Shown: piece by piece, positions 25,901 through 38,200 of the stretch
Layout: each line of letters opens with the position of its first letter
How positions within the stretch are numbered: the first letter of the stretch is position 1
DNA from: Holtermannia corniformis
Taxonomy: Eukaryota; Basidiomycota; Tremellomycetes; Holtermanniales
Assembly: GCA_001599935.1 (NCBI GenBank)
Contig: BCIJ01000001.1
Location: forward strand, 746,277-810,276
Length of the DNA stretch: 64,000 bases
Direction of reading: 5' to 3'
Program-made: the position numbers and the translations under genes
Notes under the pieces: model-generated
Told to the model about the DNA's origin: nothing
The model's database searches: none
The model's input: only the letters and a program-made list of their open reading frames with translations

Positions 25901-28900
25901 ACGGGATGTTGGCGTGAATGTAGCTCGTACGAAGCCAGAGCCTGCGACGGGCGAGGAAGCCCCGGATGAGACTCTGGAGGAAGATGAGAGCGCCTTGAGT
26001 GTGAGGCTCGACAAGGTAGTCGCGCCATTCGGCAAACTCGCGACGCTGGAGCGCGCCACGCGCCGCCGCCTGGAAGCCAATGACGTCTGGGGCGAGGAAC
26101 TCGAGTTGCTTCTTTTGTTCGGTAGACTGCTTTTTGGCAAGCTTTGTTCGGAGGAAAGCCTGGAAACCGCCAACGGTGCCGGCCATTTCAACCTTGGCGA
26201 GAGCCTTTTGCATGCCCTCGTGATTCTGCTTGGCCAAGCGAGCGCGAGCCATAGCTTGAAAGGTGGTGACTTCTGGCGTCGTCTGCTTGAGGTCGCGTAC
26301 CATGAGGGCACGACGGCGACGAGTCAATGCACCGCGCGCTGTCGCCTGGATAGAGACAATCACGTCGGTAGCGTCGGTGAGCTTCTCTTCGCGAGCTCGA
26401 CGACCACGGCGAACGAGTGCGCCACGGATCTGACTTTGGAGGTTGGAGTAAACAGCTTTGTGAGCTGAGAGGACGTGTTCCTGTTGAGCGATAGCCTGGC
26501 GTTGGAGTCGGCCACGCAGCACCGCTTGGAACGAGGCAACAGCTTGGATCGTCCGAGGCTCAGTGAGGCTCTTGCCCGTCTCGGTGAAAGCTTGTCGTGC
26601 AATCCTGCCCCTCGCTAGCGCTTGCAAGCCAACGATGGCAGGCGTTGCACGCTGCAGACCACTTTTTTGGCGCTTGTTCGCTTCCCGCGCCAGACGGCCA
26701 CGTGCTTGCGCCTGCAAAGCGATTGCAACGGGTTCGAGTTCACGCACACTGGCGCTGCGGCTCTCGGCTCCGCGCCTGGCGGCCTGCCCACGCAGAGCCG
26801 CTTGTAAAGTGGCGGCCCAGCCATCGAGCGAAGCCCGTTGGTCCCGTTCAGCAATCAGTGCCCGACGGCACAGTGCACCGCGGCTTCGGGCCTGGAAGCG
26901 ACAGATGATCGGACGCGCGAGCTCGAGCTGGGCATACACTCGTGAAGTCCGCGCCCGCGCCATCCGTCCGCGCAAGTGAGTTTGCAAATCGACGATGGAC
27001 GACTGGCACTCGAGCAGTTGCCGGTCCCGTCCTGCGAGGTATCAGTCAACGCCTGTCCGCATGGACCGTCCGAGACGCACGCTCATCCTCCGTCTCGACC
27101 TCTTCCTCCTCTGCCCACTTCATATCCTTTGCGAGCGCGTTGCCGACTGCGCCAAAGTTTGGCATGGCGACGCCCTGGAGTCCCTTTTGGGTCGCTGCGA
27201 GCTGTTCGTCTGTGAATTCAAACTGGCCGACGAGGTTGCTGATCCGCTCGGCTTTGCCCAAGCGCGCAAGCAGGTGGCTGGGCTCAATGTCAGCGCTCGC
27301 AGGCTATAGCGCGCGGCAGTACCGACCTCAGGACATGGACGCAGTAAATGACCTTTGGAATGTTCTTCTTGTCATACAAGTCGGTGAGCTCGAAGATGAA
27401 CGTCTGAACGGGGTCATCAGCGCGTGGTTTCGTCGCCAATCGCAGCAGAACACACCTCGGGCAATCCGACGTTGCGGACAAACGTCAAAAAGTAGTTGAT
27501 GTTGTCCGACTGCCTGAACCGATGTTTTGCCTCCTGAACCACCCATCAGTCGGCATCCACCCTCCGCACGGCCATGACCCACCGTCCAGATCTTGACACT
27601 ATCGCCCTCGTAGACCTTTGCGAGCTTTGCGAGCACGACGCCATCGCGCAGCCCCTCCTCCATCTCGGTCACGCCAAACCCGAGCTCCTCGTCAAGACAG
27701 CCTTCGATCCACTGCTGTGCTTCGCCGACGTGGCAGAGGTACTCGTACGCTGCTAGGGCGTGGCGTTGACGATCCATCCAGTTTGTGTTTTGGATTAGGC
27801 GTTTGGACGGCAGTGGCGCTGGTGCGAGGGCGGCAGACGAGGCGGGGAGGGGGAGACGTGAGAGACGGAGACGACCGCGAACGCCTGGGGTGTATCGTCA
27901 GTGTTGAGAACCGTACTGTGGATCAGACGGTACGAACCGGCCACGCCATCGCCTTCTTCGACATCGGCCGCTCGAGCCGAACTGCCACCGACAGCACTCA
28001 TCAGTCCCTTCATAGCCTCGCCATCCAGCTCGACCCTCGGCGACGCAAGACCGCTCGATGGGCCCAAGTGCGCCGAGCGTCGTTTAGCAAACGTCGGCGT
28101 TTGTGGCTCGTTGGAGCCCGTGAGCGCCTGCGAGAGTTTCGACGGCGTCTTGAAGATTTCACTAGCGGCCGGTCGCGGGCTGGACCCGAAGCCAGGTCGG
28201 TTGGGTCTGGCGCCGACGCTTGGGCTTTGCGGGATCGGCGCCAGGCCTGAAGCGCGTGGGCCCGAAGGCGGCGCCAGTGTCTCCGCTTTGGTCTCGACCA
28301 CTGGTTCATCATCGTACCCGTCGCCACTCGCGATCCGGGGCAGGTGACGACCGAGTTTACGCCTATCGGATCGCGAGATGGATCCGTATTTCCCAGAAGC
28401 CGAGCCTGTGCCCGACGAAGACTCTGTCGAGCCCGTATAGTTGCTCGTGAGGACCGAAGCCGATGGCGGGGTCACGATGGCGCGGTATGTTGATGCCTGC
28501 GGCTGCGACTTGGGTGGCGTGAAGACTGAGGAAAGCGACGGAGGCGTCTGGATCTGCGGTAGCGTTGGTGATGTTGTTGATGGCGTCTGTGGAAGCGCGC
28601 TGATCAGACCGGCGGCCTTTTTCGCTTCCAGTCGCTTGAGTGCGTTGGCTCTTGCTGCCGCCAGTCTCTCTTCTGTCGTCATGTGGCTCGTATCTTGTTG
28701 CGCGGCGGCGATCGACAGGCCTCGTGGGGTCCCCTGCAGACTCGATGGACGGACCCTGCTCGCGCGCGGGGTCGTGGCCGTCTCGGACTCGCCGGTATCC
28801 TGTGGAACGAGCCCCGCCGAGGCGGATGCGCGCTTGGCCGCCCGTTGGGCCATGTACGCAGACTGGTATCGCCTCGGCGCGGCGCCGGTCGACGACGTCT

Positions 28901-29606
28901 CGGACGCAGCGATCGATGAGCCCGTTGGGTTTGGAGACATGCCGGCTGTTGACTCTGTGACGGACGGATAGCGCGGCGAATGAGAATTGGACACTTGGCG
29001 TGCAATCTCTTGCAGCGGGTCGTTGGAAGCTGCGGGCGGTCTGCCGAGGCCGATGGTCGGTTTGGTTGCGACGCTGGACGCAGCCGAGCTGACACTGTCT
29101 CCTGTCGTGTTGCGAGTGATGGCTGGGGGCAGGAAGGACCGAGTTCGACGATGGGTTGGTGAATCTCCCGAGTGGACTGGGCTCACAGGCCGAGGTTGCT
29201 CCCACAACGCCTTGCGACCTGCCAGGTTGGACGCAGACGCAGTCGAGCTCGACGAGCTGCTAGGCGACATCACGTCACCGTCTGCGACGGCGGCAGCCGC
29301 GCGCTGTTCCCATTTGCCGCGGACGAGATCGACACTCTTGCTGCCGCGCGCATGACCCGGTGAGCTTACGCCAGCGTCTCGCCTGCCAACCTTTGCACCG
29401 CTGAGAGCCAGAGCGGCGGCCGAGCCTGATCCGAGCTTGCGCGGTGAATGCGGTGGCGAGCTGAGCAGGCTCCCGAGGTCCTTTGAGTTTGAGCGTGAGC
29501 GCGCGAGCAGACCCGAGTTTGAGCGCGACAGCAGACGGGACTGGTACGAGGTGAAGATGGGCGATTGGCCGGGTCCCGGTGGCGGTGGCGAGGTCGGGTC
29601 GGTCAT
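22904..29606 (-). CDS. IQG1: IQGAP-type protein with CH, IQ repeat, RasGAP-related and RasGAP_C domains
   Basis: A very large gene of roughly 1,900 codons with many short introns. Exon 1 (27938-29606) encodes about 556 Ser/Pro-rich disordered residues. After a 53-nt intron comes a calponin-homology domain (LIQNTNWMDRQRHALAAYEY, then NINYFLTFVRNVGLPE, KKNIPKVIYCVHVLS). The large exon around 25.3-27.0 kb holds about 13 IQ-like repeats of the LQAxxRGxxxR type, spaced near 30 residues. A coiled segment, a GAP-related domain (with DLGTDPVEIYLRRIND and KFPDADDHQL) and the IQGAP C-terminal domain (FHQRELAKSGRKPKFGSYRY, then DEVGVFSIELSHP) follow. Iqg1/Rng2-type proteins link actin, myosin light chain and Rho GTPases in the cytokinetic ring. 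The GAP arginine finger could not be placed with certainty. Confidence 0.92.
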
Positions 29607-29974
29607 TGTGATGTCGGTTGTTGATGGTCTGTGCGGGCGTGACCGGTCGGCAGAGTCAGCATTGCTCTGTGCGTGTCGAGTGCGTTGGCCGTGTCTAGTA
29701 TCCCATCGTGAGGTGTTGATGTTACCTTGGGTGATGACTTGTTCTTGTTCTTGTGCTGATCCTGCGCTCTTCCTCCCCTAAAGCCAAAGTCGGTGCGGAC
29801 GCGTGCGGGTGTCGCGAGCCTACTTGTGCGCCTACTGCGGTCCGGCGAGCCTGTGAGAAGGTTCGGGTGTATGTAGGCCCGCGTCACCCAGCATATCACG
29901 TGGCATTGAAGCTCAAGATGTAACGACCGCAGCACCACTGTTTGCATCAGTTTGTACATCACCTCCCGCCGGCC
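29607..29974. promoter_or_regulatory. Divergent intergenic region, IQGAP / recyclin
   Basis: 368 bp between opposed starts. It contains a run of GTTCTTG-like repeats near 29745 and no clear TATA box. Both genes serve polarity and membrane delivery, so co-regulation is possible but not shown. Confidence 0.4.
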
Positions 29975-32900
29975 ATGGACAAGTGGACACCTCTCGCACC
30001 ATCTAAACCAGGCCCACAGTCATCCTACCCTGCCGCCTCATCCTCCGTCTTCTCTCCCAACCGCCTCACCGCCGTCCTGAAACCGACCCTCGCCTACGGC
30101 ACGCCAGCAACCGCCAAGTCACCCCCGGTCGTCCTGCTCGGTCGCCTGCCAGAGACAGTCTACCTCAACATCATCCGCTACCTGCCCGTACCAGACATCC
30201 CCAGTGCCGCGCGCGTCAGTCGGGCGTTTGCGAGGCTCGTCAGGGACGAGAGCGCTTGGGAATGGCGCTGTGCACTGTTGCTGCTCGGTGACAAGTCGGC
30301 ACGTGCGTGTCTCGGCGTTGATGCGTGCATTGAGACTGATCACAAACACCGTAGCCGTCGCTGATCGCACCACGCCCAAAGGAACCGACACACAGACACT
30401 CACCGCCTCGCACGACGACGATGATTTTGGCGACTTTTCATCCCAGTCCATGACCGCGCTCGACAATACGTTTGAAGAGATCGACTTTGATGACCCGCCA
30501 GTGGGACCGACATCCAAGGCGCCGCACGCGAACCAGCCCGAGCGCTCCCTGATGGACTTTGACGAGATCCCCCTCCCGTCCAAACCATTACCGAGCGGCT
30601 CCAAGCCGTCTGGCTTTTTTGCATTCTCACCGCTCGAGGCGCACACCCTGCCAGCCAAGGTGAACGCAGTGGGATCAGGCCCGTCGGCAGGGTACGAGCG
30701 GTACAAGGCACACCACCTCTCGCTTCTGCCGCAATGTCGCCACCTGCGCACCTCGGCCTCACCCTCTGCCACCCTCGCCCTCCTCTTCCCGCCATCCCCG
30801 CACGCCCCGTCACTCGGCCACCAGTCTGCCCTCCTACTCTCGCTCGTCCGCTTCCTCTCACCCGCGATCCAACCCCTGCACGACTGGGGCTTCCTCCGCC
30901 ACGCTCTGCTCGCCGCCGTCGATCGCTTCGACTCGGCCTGCCTCGTCGCGTTCGAGGCCGCAGACTCTCGCGCTGACCAACAGGGCATGCAACAGGCCGC
31001 AGCAGCCAGTTGGGCGCTATGGCACGCAGCAGGCGGCAAGCGTGACGAATGGGAGTGTGGCCGCGTCTGGGTCGAGAAGCGCGAGATCCTGTACGAGACG
31101 GGTAGGTGGGACCCACTGGCGAACATTGTGTGCGTCCTGCTGGTCACTCGGTGCGAGGTACTGACACGGCTTGGGATAGCAAAGCGCAGACGCCCGCCGG
31201 CGACACAGTCCGCCAACTCGATTTCACCCCGATGGACGGCTACATCAGCCACGTGCTCGAGACCGTCGCCTCCGACGGCTCGGTCGCATCCACAGTCTTC
31301 CCGGCCAAAGCGTTTGTCCTGTTGGCATTCTGCGAGCGCCTGGCAGCCGACTCGGTGCGTCTCCTGCTATGCCAACACCGCCAGGCTGATGCCCTGCCAG
31401 ATTGGCGAATATATCCAGCCTCTGCTGTCCCAGGCGCGCATCGTCTCGACCGATCTATACTTGCGCGCAACGGCCGCAACGTTTGTCCAGGCTTGGCGCC
31501 TTGTCGATGCCGTGTGTGCGATCAAAGCCGACGGCGGGGATGGGAACGAGGCGCAAGCGGTCCCGAGGGCGCTAGTGGAGGATATCATGTGCGTCCGCCC
31601 TCGAGCCACTGGGCGAGCTGACGCTCGACGCAGCTATCGCATGTTCGAGGTTCACATGGACGAGTACCTAGACGAAGAGACGGACGCCGTCAAGGCAGCG
31701 CTGGACGCCATCTGCCAAGACTGGGATTCATCCGTACGTACCACCGTACCATGACCGCACTTGCAAACCAACCTTGCACGCCCAGCTCGGCGTCAAATCT
31801 TCCAAACGGACTTTTCGCACCGACGAGACGCCAACGTTCCTCAACGCCGCCAACCCAGACCAAGTCAAGCGCAACGTTCTCGCAGGGTTCAAAGACGTCC
31901 TCTTGCTCCCCGTCACTATCGTCCCCAAGACGGTCACGTTTGGCGTCAATGCGATCGTGACGGGTGGAGCGCAGGCGGTCAACGGGCTCGCGATGTTGAA
32001 CCCACAGAGGTGGGCGTCGCAGGGATCCGGACCGGCCAGATTGCCAGACGAGCCGACAAAAGTCTTGTTTGATGTGCCGGGGTTGATGGACGAGACTACG
32101 GTCAGGCAGAGTACAGACTCAAAGTCGAGTCCGTCTTGTGCTCGTTCGTGAACGTCGTGACTGACATACTACGATAGCTCTGCAACTCCCAACTACCGAT
32201 ACGACCACCACCCCGCGTGTCGTGGCGCAATCGACAAAGTCGTTTGATCGTCTACAACTCCTCGTCTCGCTCGATACCGCCCTCGAGCTCATCCACGCCG
32301 ATCGCGAATCGTTGAAACGGACCGAGACGTTTGCGGGCTACCCTGGCAAATACGGGTTAAAAGTGCGGGAAGCGATCGAGGAGATCTTTATCCTCTTGCT
32401 GCAGGCCGCTGCAGACCGCCATATCGCCCCGGGCTTTCAAATGTGAGAACCAAGCACTGTGAGGGTAGCAGACTGACGCGCACAGCGCAACACACCAGAT
32501 GGGCACGTACAAGCCTGCAGAGCACGACGAGACGACGAGCGTGGCACCGCTCTTGCAGTTTTTCGAGCTCGTTCATATCGGCGACACAATCCAGTCAATG
32601 GTCCAAGTCTACTTTGACAAGGAGATGGTAGGGTTGATCCAGCGGCGGTTTCGGTCCTGACGTTGTCAAAGTCACAGTATGTTGATCGGACCGACTTTTT
32701 GAACAGCGTCATGCGTGAGAAGAAGCGGTTCGAGAGCGTGCTCGACGACGCGGTCGCTTCCGGATTGAACGCTGGGATCGAGGTCTTGATGAACCAGGTA
32801 TGTTTCGTTCTGTCCTGTTAAGCGCTTCATACTGAGACGCACAGGTGGAGCATATCATTCAGGTCAAAACGGGTCCGCGCGAATATTACCCTGTCGAAGG

Positions 32901-33530
32901 CGCCGCCATGGATCTCGGCCCTACAACGGGCTGCCAAGAGGCCATTGCGTGTCTCGACACGCACTGCTCGCTGCTGAAGGGCAGTACGTCCAAGGACGTG
33001 CTCGAAGTCTTCTACCAGGAAGTCGGGATCCGGCTCCAAGCGTGAGTGCATCGTATCGCCCGCTGCCATGCGCGGCTCACAGCACAGCATCCTCCAACGT
33101 CACCTGAAACGCCAGATCATCTCGCTCGAGGGCGGGTTCCAGATCATTGCCGACCTGAATGCGTACCACTCTTTCGTCGCATCGCTCAAGCAGCAGCGCA
33201 TCACCGACGATTTCTCAAACCTCAAGATGCTCGGCCATGTGTATATCGTGTCGGACGCAAAGGACCTCGCGCAGATTGTGAGAGACGTGACGCGCTACGG
33301 CGGCACGTTTCGGCCTGAAGAGTGTGTAGGATGTTCTTTGCGCGGTGAATGGCGTGGCTGACTGCGCGGCAGTATCTACGAGTTTATCCAGCGACGGAGC
33401 GATTGGAAGAAGATTGAAAAGACGGTCGATAAGGTTGGTTGCATGACTAGACGTGCGACGACACAAGAGCTGACGTGACTGACAGGCAATGTACGCTTTG
33501 TCAGTCAAGGAGGATTGTACCATCATGTAA
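29975..33530 (+). CDS. RCY1: Recyclin-1 type F-box protein with exocyst Sec10-like region and CAAX box
   Basis: A multi-exon gene of about 950-1,000 codons. An F-box lies near residue 60 (LLGRLPETVYLNIIRYLPVP, then an RVSRAFARLVRDESAW helix). A disordered Asp/Ser linker follows, then a long helical region resembling the Sec10 exocyst fold and including QQRITDDFSNLKMLGHVYIV. The C terminus is IQRRSDWKKIEKTVDKAMY followed by SVKEDCTIM. The last four residues, CTIM, form a CAAX prenylation signal, as known for yeast Rcy1. Rcy1 (S. pombe Pof6) works in recycling of membrane proteins out of endosomes. The first intron lies after GDKSA (donor near 30302). Confidence 0.92.
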
Positions 33531-33608
33531 CGGGGTGCTTGATGCAATTACACAAAGGTCGTTACAGGTGCATGATGGCGATGCGTGTACAATGGGTTGT
33601 AGACCGAG

Positions 33609-34015
33609 CTACCATGTCGACTTTTGCACGCCCGGCAACTCTCCCTGAAGAGCCTTGAGGCGGAACTGATACTAGGAAGCGTCAGTGTTTGCAAAGATCA
33701 GTTGCCTACAAGGTCGCAACGCACTCGACACAGTCCGAATTGACTCATGATACCTACAACCCGCTCAGTTGATGTCCCTCCAAACCCGCAAGACTCACCT
33801 CGTCCTCGCCCAGTCTCGACACATCGATTCGAAACAGCGCCCATCCGGCCTTCACCGCCGTTCAAAGCGTTGAGCCCCAGCTGGGCCTTGTGACGGACCT
33901 GGGCCGGTAACGTCGCGTTGCGCGCAACGAACAGGTATGCACGTCGTTGAACCTCCATGTCCTGCGCCGAGAGCCGCTTGCGCACATCGCGCAGGAACTG
34001 GGCTTTGGCTCCCAT
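33609..34015 (-). CDS. MRP2: Mitochondrial small ribosomal subunit protein uS14m
   Basis: Three exons give 103 residues: MGAKAQFLRDVRKRL, then RNATLPAQVRHKAQLGLNAL, NRCVETGRGRG, a short middle exon (GIMSQFGLCR) and the end ALQGELPGVQKSTW. The NRC-x-TGR-x-RG motif and the GLCRYQFR continuation are hallmarks of S14, and the SxW end matches the family. The protein sits in the head of the mitoribosome small subunit. The start codon is 140 bp from the divergent deacylase gene. The middle exon is only about 30 nt, flanked by GTGAGT...TTGTAG and GTGCGT...TCCTAG introns. Confidence 0.93.
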
Positions 34016-34155
34016 GGTGCTGACTCGCTTGTGGCTCGACGCCAGCGGTAAGGAGGGAAAACGGCTATACCCGCGGATCGGAACATCCATTGACCACGTG
34101 ATTGCGTTTCAGCTTGTTTGGCCGATCGACGGCCCGTGCTGAGCCGCAGACGAGG

Positions 34156-34981
34156 ATGAAGGCCGTGATACAAAGAGTACTCTCTGGCAGCGTAGCTGTC
34201 GAGGGTCAGACCATCTCGAGTATAGGCAAAGGATTGCTTGTTTTGATCGGTCTCGATCGGTGTGCGTCAAGTCTCATTGCAGGTCCATGAGAGGCGCTGA
34301 GTTTGGCAGACGACGATGCGACAGACTCGGCGTATATCATCAAGAAGATTATGTCTGCAAGGTTGTTCGACGATGAAAGTACTGGATCAATGTGGAAGAA
34401 GTCGGTCAAGGAGATCGATGGCGAAGTACTCTGCGGTCCGTGCTGAACTGTGCGCTGGATCACACGACTGATGGAAGTGTAGTGTCACAGTTTACATTGT
34501 TGGCTGGCTTCAAGGGAAGCAAGCCTGGTGAGCTTAGATCAAAGTACGATTGATACCGTGCTGATCCAGTCACTGCAATTGCAGACTTCCACGAGGCAAT
34601 GGTGAAACCTGTTAGACCTTGTGACTGAGCAGCTATTGATTTTTTCCACAGGGCACCGCGGCAAGCCAAAAGTTCTACGCAGACTTCCTGGCAGAGCTGG
34701 GGCAAGCGTACGACCCCGCGAAGATCAAGGGTGAGTCGCTGTCTCCGCGTCCAAGTCAAAGTCTGGGCTCAGCTCGTGCTCAGACGGCCGATTTGGAGCA
34801 ATGATGCAGGTCAGCTTGACGAACGATGTGAGCGCTCGGCACAACGTCACTGAAGGCACACTGAGATGACCTATAGGGTCCCGTGACGATCCTGCTCGAC
34901 TCGAAGGAAAAGGAGAAGAAGAAAACGCCGTCGTCATCCGCAAACGCGTCGTCAACACATTTAGCATCAGAACGCAACTAG
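34156..34981 (+). CDS. DTD1: D-aminoacyl-tRNA deacylase (DTD)
   Basis: The start [18 protein letters not shown] and the following [10 protein letters not shown] are the typical DTD N terminus. Later exons give [31 protein letters not shown] (the SQFTL motif of the active site), FHEAM and a [19 protein letters not shown] block carrying the second catalytic motif (NDGPVT). The enzyme removes D-amino acids, and glycine from tRNA-Ala, from mischarged tRNA. The C-terminal 25 residues are a Lys/Ser-rich extension beyond the catalytic fold. It is probably cytosolic. The gene shares a 140-bp divergent promoter with the uS14m gene. Confidence 0.92.
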
Positions 34982-35208
34982 TCTTCGGGGCCATACGTTT
35001 TGATATCATGATAGACGTCTAGAATATATACAATCAGGCAAAAGACGCAATGCAAGGTTGGTCGGGATGGCAATGAGATGAGATGCAAGGGATTGAATGC
35101 AAAACGAATGCGAATGCGATGCAAAGTGTGTGAACAGTTCAGCAAATGCAAAGGGGATGAAAGGGTCAGGTCGGAAAGTCGCAAACTTGTACAAGCGGTT
35201 GTCGACCG

Positions 35209-38200
35209 TTACCACCTGCCCGAGGCTTGACGAGGCGGCGTGGTGCGCGCGTGATCTTCCTCATCTGGGAGGATCAGGTCAGGTCGGAAAGCATAAGAGA
35301 TGATTGCTCACCGAAGCTTGCAATGAGCCGCGCCGCCGTCGAGCGGTACCTCAGCTTGGGGTCGTCAGACTGTTAGAACACCTCGTCAGTATGGTCGCTG
35401 TGCTCAAGATTCAGTGCCGTACCTCAGGGAACTCCGCCTGAGATGCGTCAGCAAGCACGCAAGCGGTTAGTTCAGCACGGAGGCTCACCGGCAGGCCCTT
35501 GAGCAATCCTTGGGAGCTACATCGATCATCAGCGATACGGCCAACGTGTAGCGGGGCTACTGACTAGAAGACCTGCGGTCTCCACTCTTCGTTGACGTCC
35601 ATGACCGACGAGTTCCTACGAAGAGTCAGAACATTGCGTATTTTGAGATGACAATGCGCACCTGAACTTGGCGACAAGCGCGTCCTTGCCCCTGGGTGTC
35701 GCCATCAGTATCGTTCAATAGGGTCAACAAGCAACCCACTGGATGTCGGCGTACGAGACCTGCGAGTTCAGCATGTGCTCATCGCCAACACATCGTCTGG
35801 CCAGCTCACCTGCAGCACCTTTTCGCTCGAGAACAGGTTCCACTTCCTGCCGACCTTGGCCTTGATGAACTCGTGCAAAGCAGCCGTCGAGGTAAAGTTG
35901 ACAAAGGCGTAGCCAACCTAATCAAGGTGTCAGCAGTCGGAAGCCTCAACTGGCCTCCAAATCTGAACGTACATTGCAACGGTTGCGGAAGTCGAAGCGG
36001 AGGTAGACAAAGTCAAAGTCCTTGGGCACGGCCTGCGCTTTGATGAGACCACGTCATCAAACGGGCGTGCAGTGACTTACCTCCCTGATTATGCTGACGA
36101 GCTGGTCGCGTGAGAGCTTGTTCTGAGGTCTCGATCAGCGTCCAGCTCCCACACACGTAATCAAGAACGCACCGGCACGTCCTTGACCATGACCGTCGTG
36201 CGCGGATCAGTACCTGGCTCATGGTCAGTGGCAACCACCTCGCTGTGAGGCGTGAGAACGTACCGTTGCGAACCTTGACAGGGTCGACAATGTTGGGCGT
36301 TGGGATGCGCTGGCGTTCGGGCACCGTCTCGTACCACGTCTTCTTGTTTGCCGCGGCCAGTGCGGCCGAAAAGTCAGGGACCGACATGGAGCGCGGTGCG
36401 GTCGGGATCTGGGCAGTATTGTAAGCCACGCACGATGTGTGGCGATATCGACGGAACACCCGTCGAAAGCAAAAAGAGAAACAAATCAAAACTCACCTTG
36501 GCAGACCCTCCGCCGGCGATGGCCTCGGCGACACTTGGCACGCTCATACGCCTGTTGTCTCTTCCAAGGTTCAGCTCTTGGATTGACGACTGATGGGCCA
36601 GTCCCAAGCGGTCCCTGCTGCGCTGCAACTGCTGCTGCAGAGTCGCGGTCCTTGACATAGGCTTCTGACGACGCGCTGGGGGAACGTACGTGCCCGCAGC
36701 CGGAAGCTCGAGCTGTTTGTGTTCGGGCGTGGGCGGAAGCGAGCGGAACGTAGCGTAGTTCCTACGGATGGGCGATGAGTCGAGCGACTTGATGTACGGC
36801 TGTGACCGCCGCGTGGCGGAAACCGTGGGCCCCTGGAGATAGCGGGAGAGCGATGAGGCCGAGATACGACAGCCACTTGAGAAGGAGCCATCGAGAGATA
36901 ACTGAGCGGCCGTCGCGTGGCGCGTGTCAAAGTACTCGGCAAGATATAGCTGTGGTTGTCAGTCAACACGCTTGTCAAGGCGGGCCTGAGACGAGCGCAC
37001 CTGCGCGCTCTTGCCGACGACGCGGAAAGCCTTGAGGTCGCCAATGTTGGACAACGCAGCCTGGATGGGCCAGCAGTGTCAGCATCAAGTGGTCAAGTCT
37101 CGTAGATGAGGTACTCACCTGAAGATCAATCTGCCTGACGCCAGATGCAATCTCGTACGGCTGGACGAACAGCACAACCTCGGCTTCGGCCCTAGCCCAA
37201 ACGTGGTTCATGGGCTCTGCCTCGCCCACCACCTGGTCGAGCAGTGTTAGCACGGTGTCGCATTTCGCACGCTTCGGACTGACCTGCTCGACCCACAAGC
37301 GGGTCACGTGCGTGACCATGAGCATGGAGCCTCCCTGTGGCGAGGCTGAGAACTCGATCGGGTGGGCTTGCAGCGTAGCTTCAATGCTATGCGCTTGGCG
37401 CGGATCAAAGAAGACGAGGAAGATCTGAGTGAGATCAGCGAGGATGTACGATCATGGACGCCGACAGAGGCAGCAGGGATGCTACCGCGCGCAGCACTGC
37501 GCTTTTTGAGTACAGAAAGCGCAATGCCGGGCAAGGCGCAACAGGATCTCGCAGACGACCTGGCCATGCCGTTCTGGCATGTGCGCCGCTCATCACGGGA
37601 CCGGACAGCGGCTTCGAGCACCGTAGTGCTCACCTCGCGACCACCGCAGTGTGCGTTTCAGAGAGACTAGCGCGCCAAGTCCACAGACAAACAGAGACAC
37701 GTACAAAGCCATGCGAAGGCAGAAACTTGACGATGATCGCTTTGAGCTGGGCGAGACCCTGCGCGACGTCAGCTGTGGGTGTACATTCCAACATGGTCGA
37801 GCGCGAGCAGATACGGATTTGAAACTGACCATGAAGAGCTCCTTGATTTCGGCTGAGACTGCATCGCGCGGCAGGCCTTGGATCTGGTGTGATGGTCAGC
37901 TGGTGAGCAAAGATCAAGCGCTGGAGGAGGCGGAGGCAGGGTATCGTAGGCAGGATTAGGATCAAAAAGCTAGTTAGGTGGAGTAGCCACGAGGAGCCGA
38001 GCGGCTTTTTGCCAACTCGCATCCCCACTAGTAGTGTTTCAACTGAGTGATTCCACGACGCACACAGCTGGCAGATCAGCAGGCAAAGAGGGCCGCAGCT
38101 GTCACGGTGGAGGCTAGGCAGCGCCTCCTCCATACCGCGTCATCATCCACGGAGCCAAGACTCACCAAGAGATACCTTGCGTCACTCTGACGAGCCTTTG

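Noticed and set aside
25320..25901. Plus-strand ORF of 193 codons
   Set aside because: Antisense shadow of the IQGAP coil and GAP exon.
30119..31252. Minus-strand ORF of 377 codons
   Set aside because: Antisense to recyclin-1 exons, which have clear family motifs.
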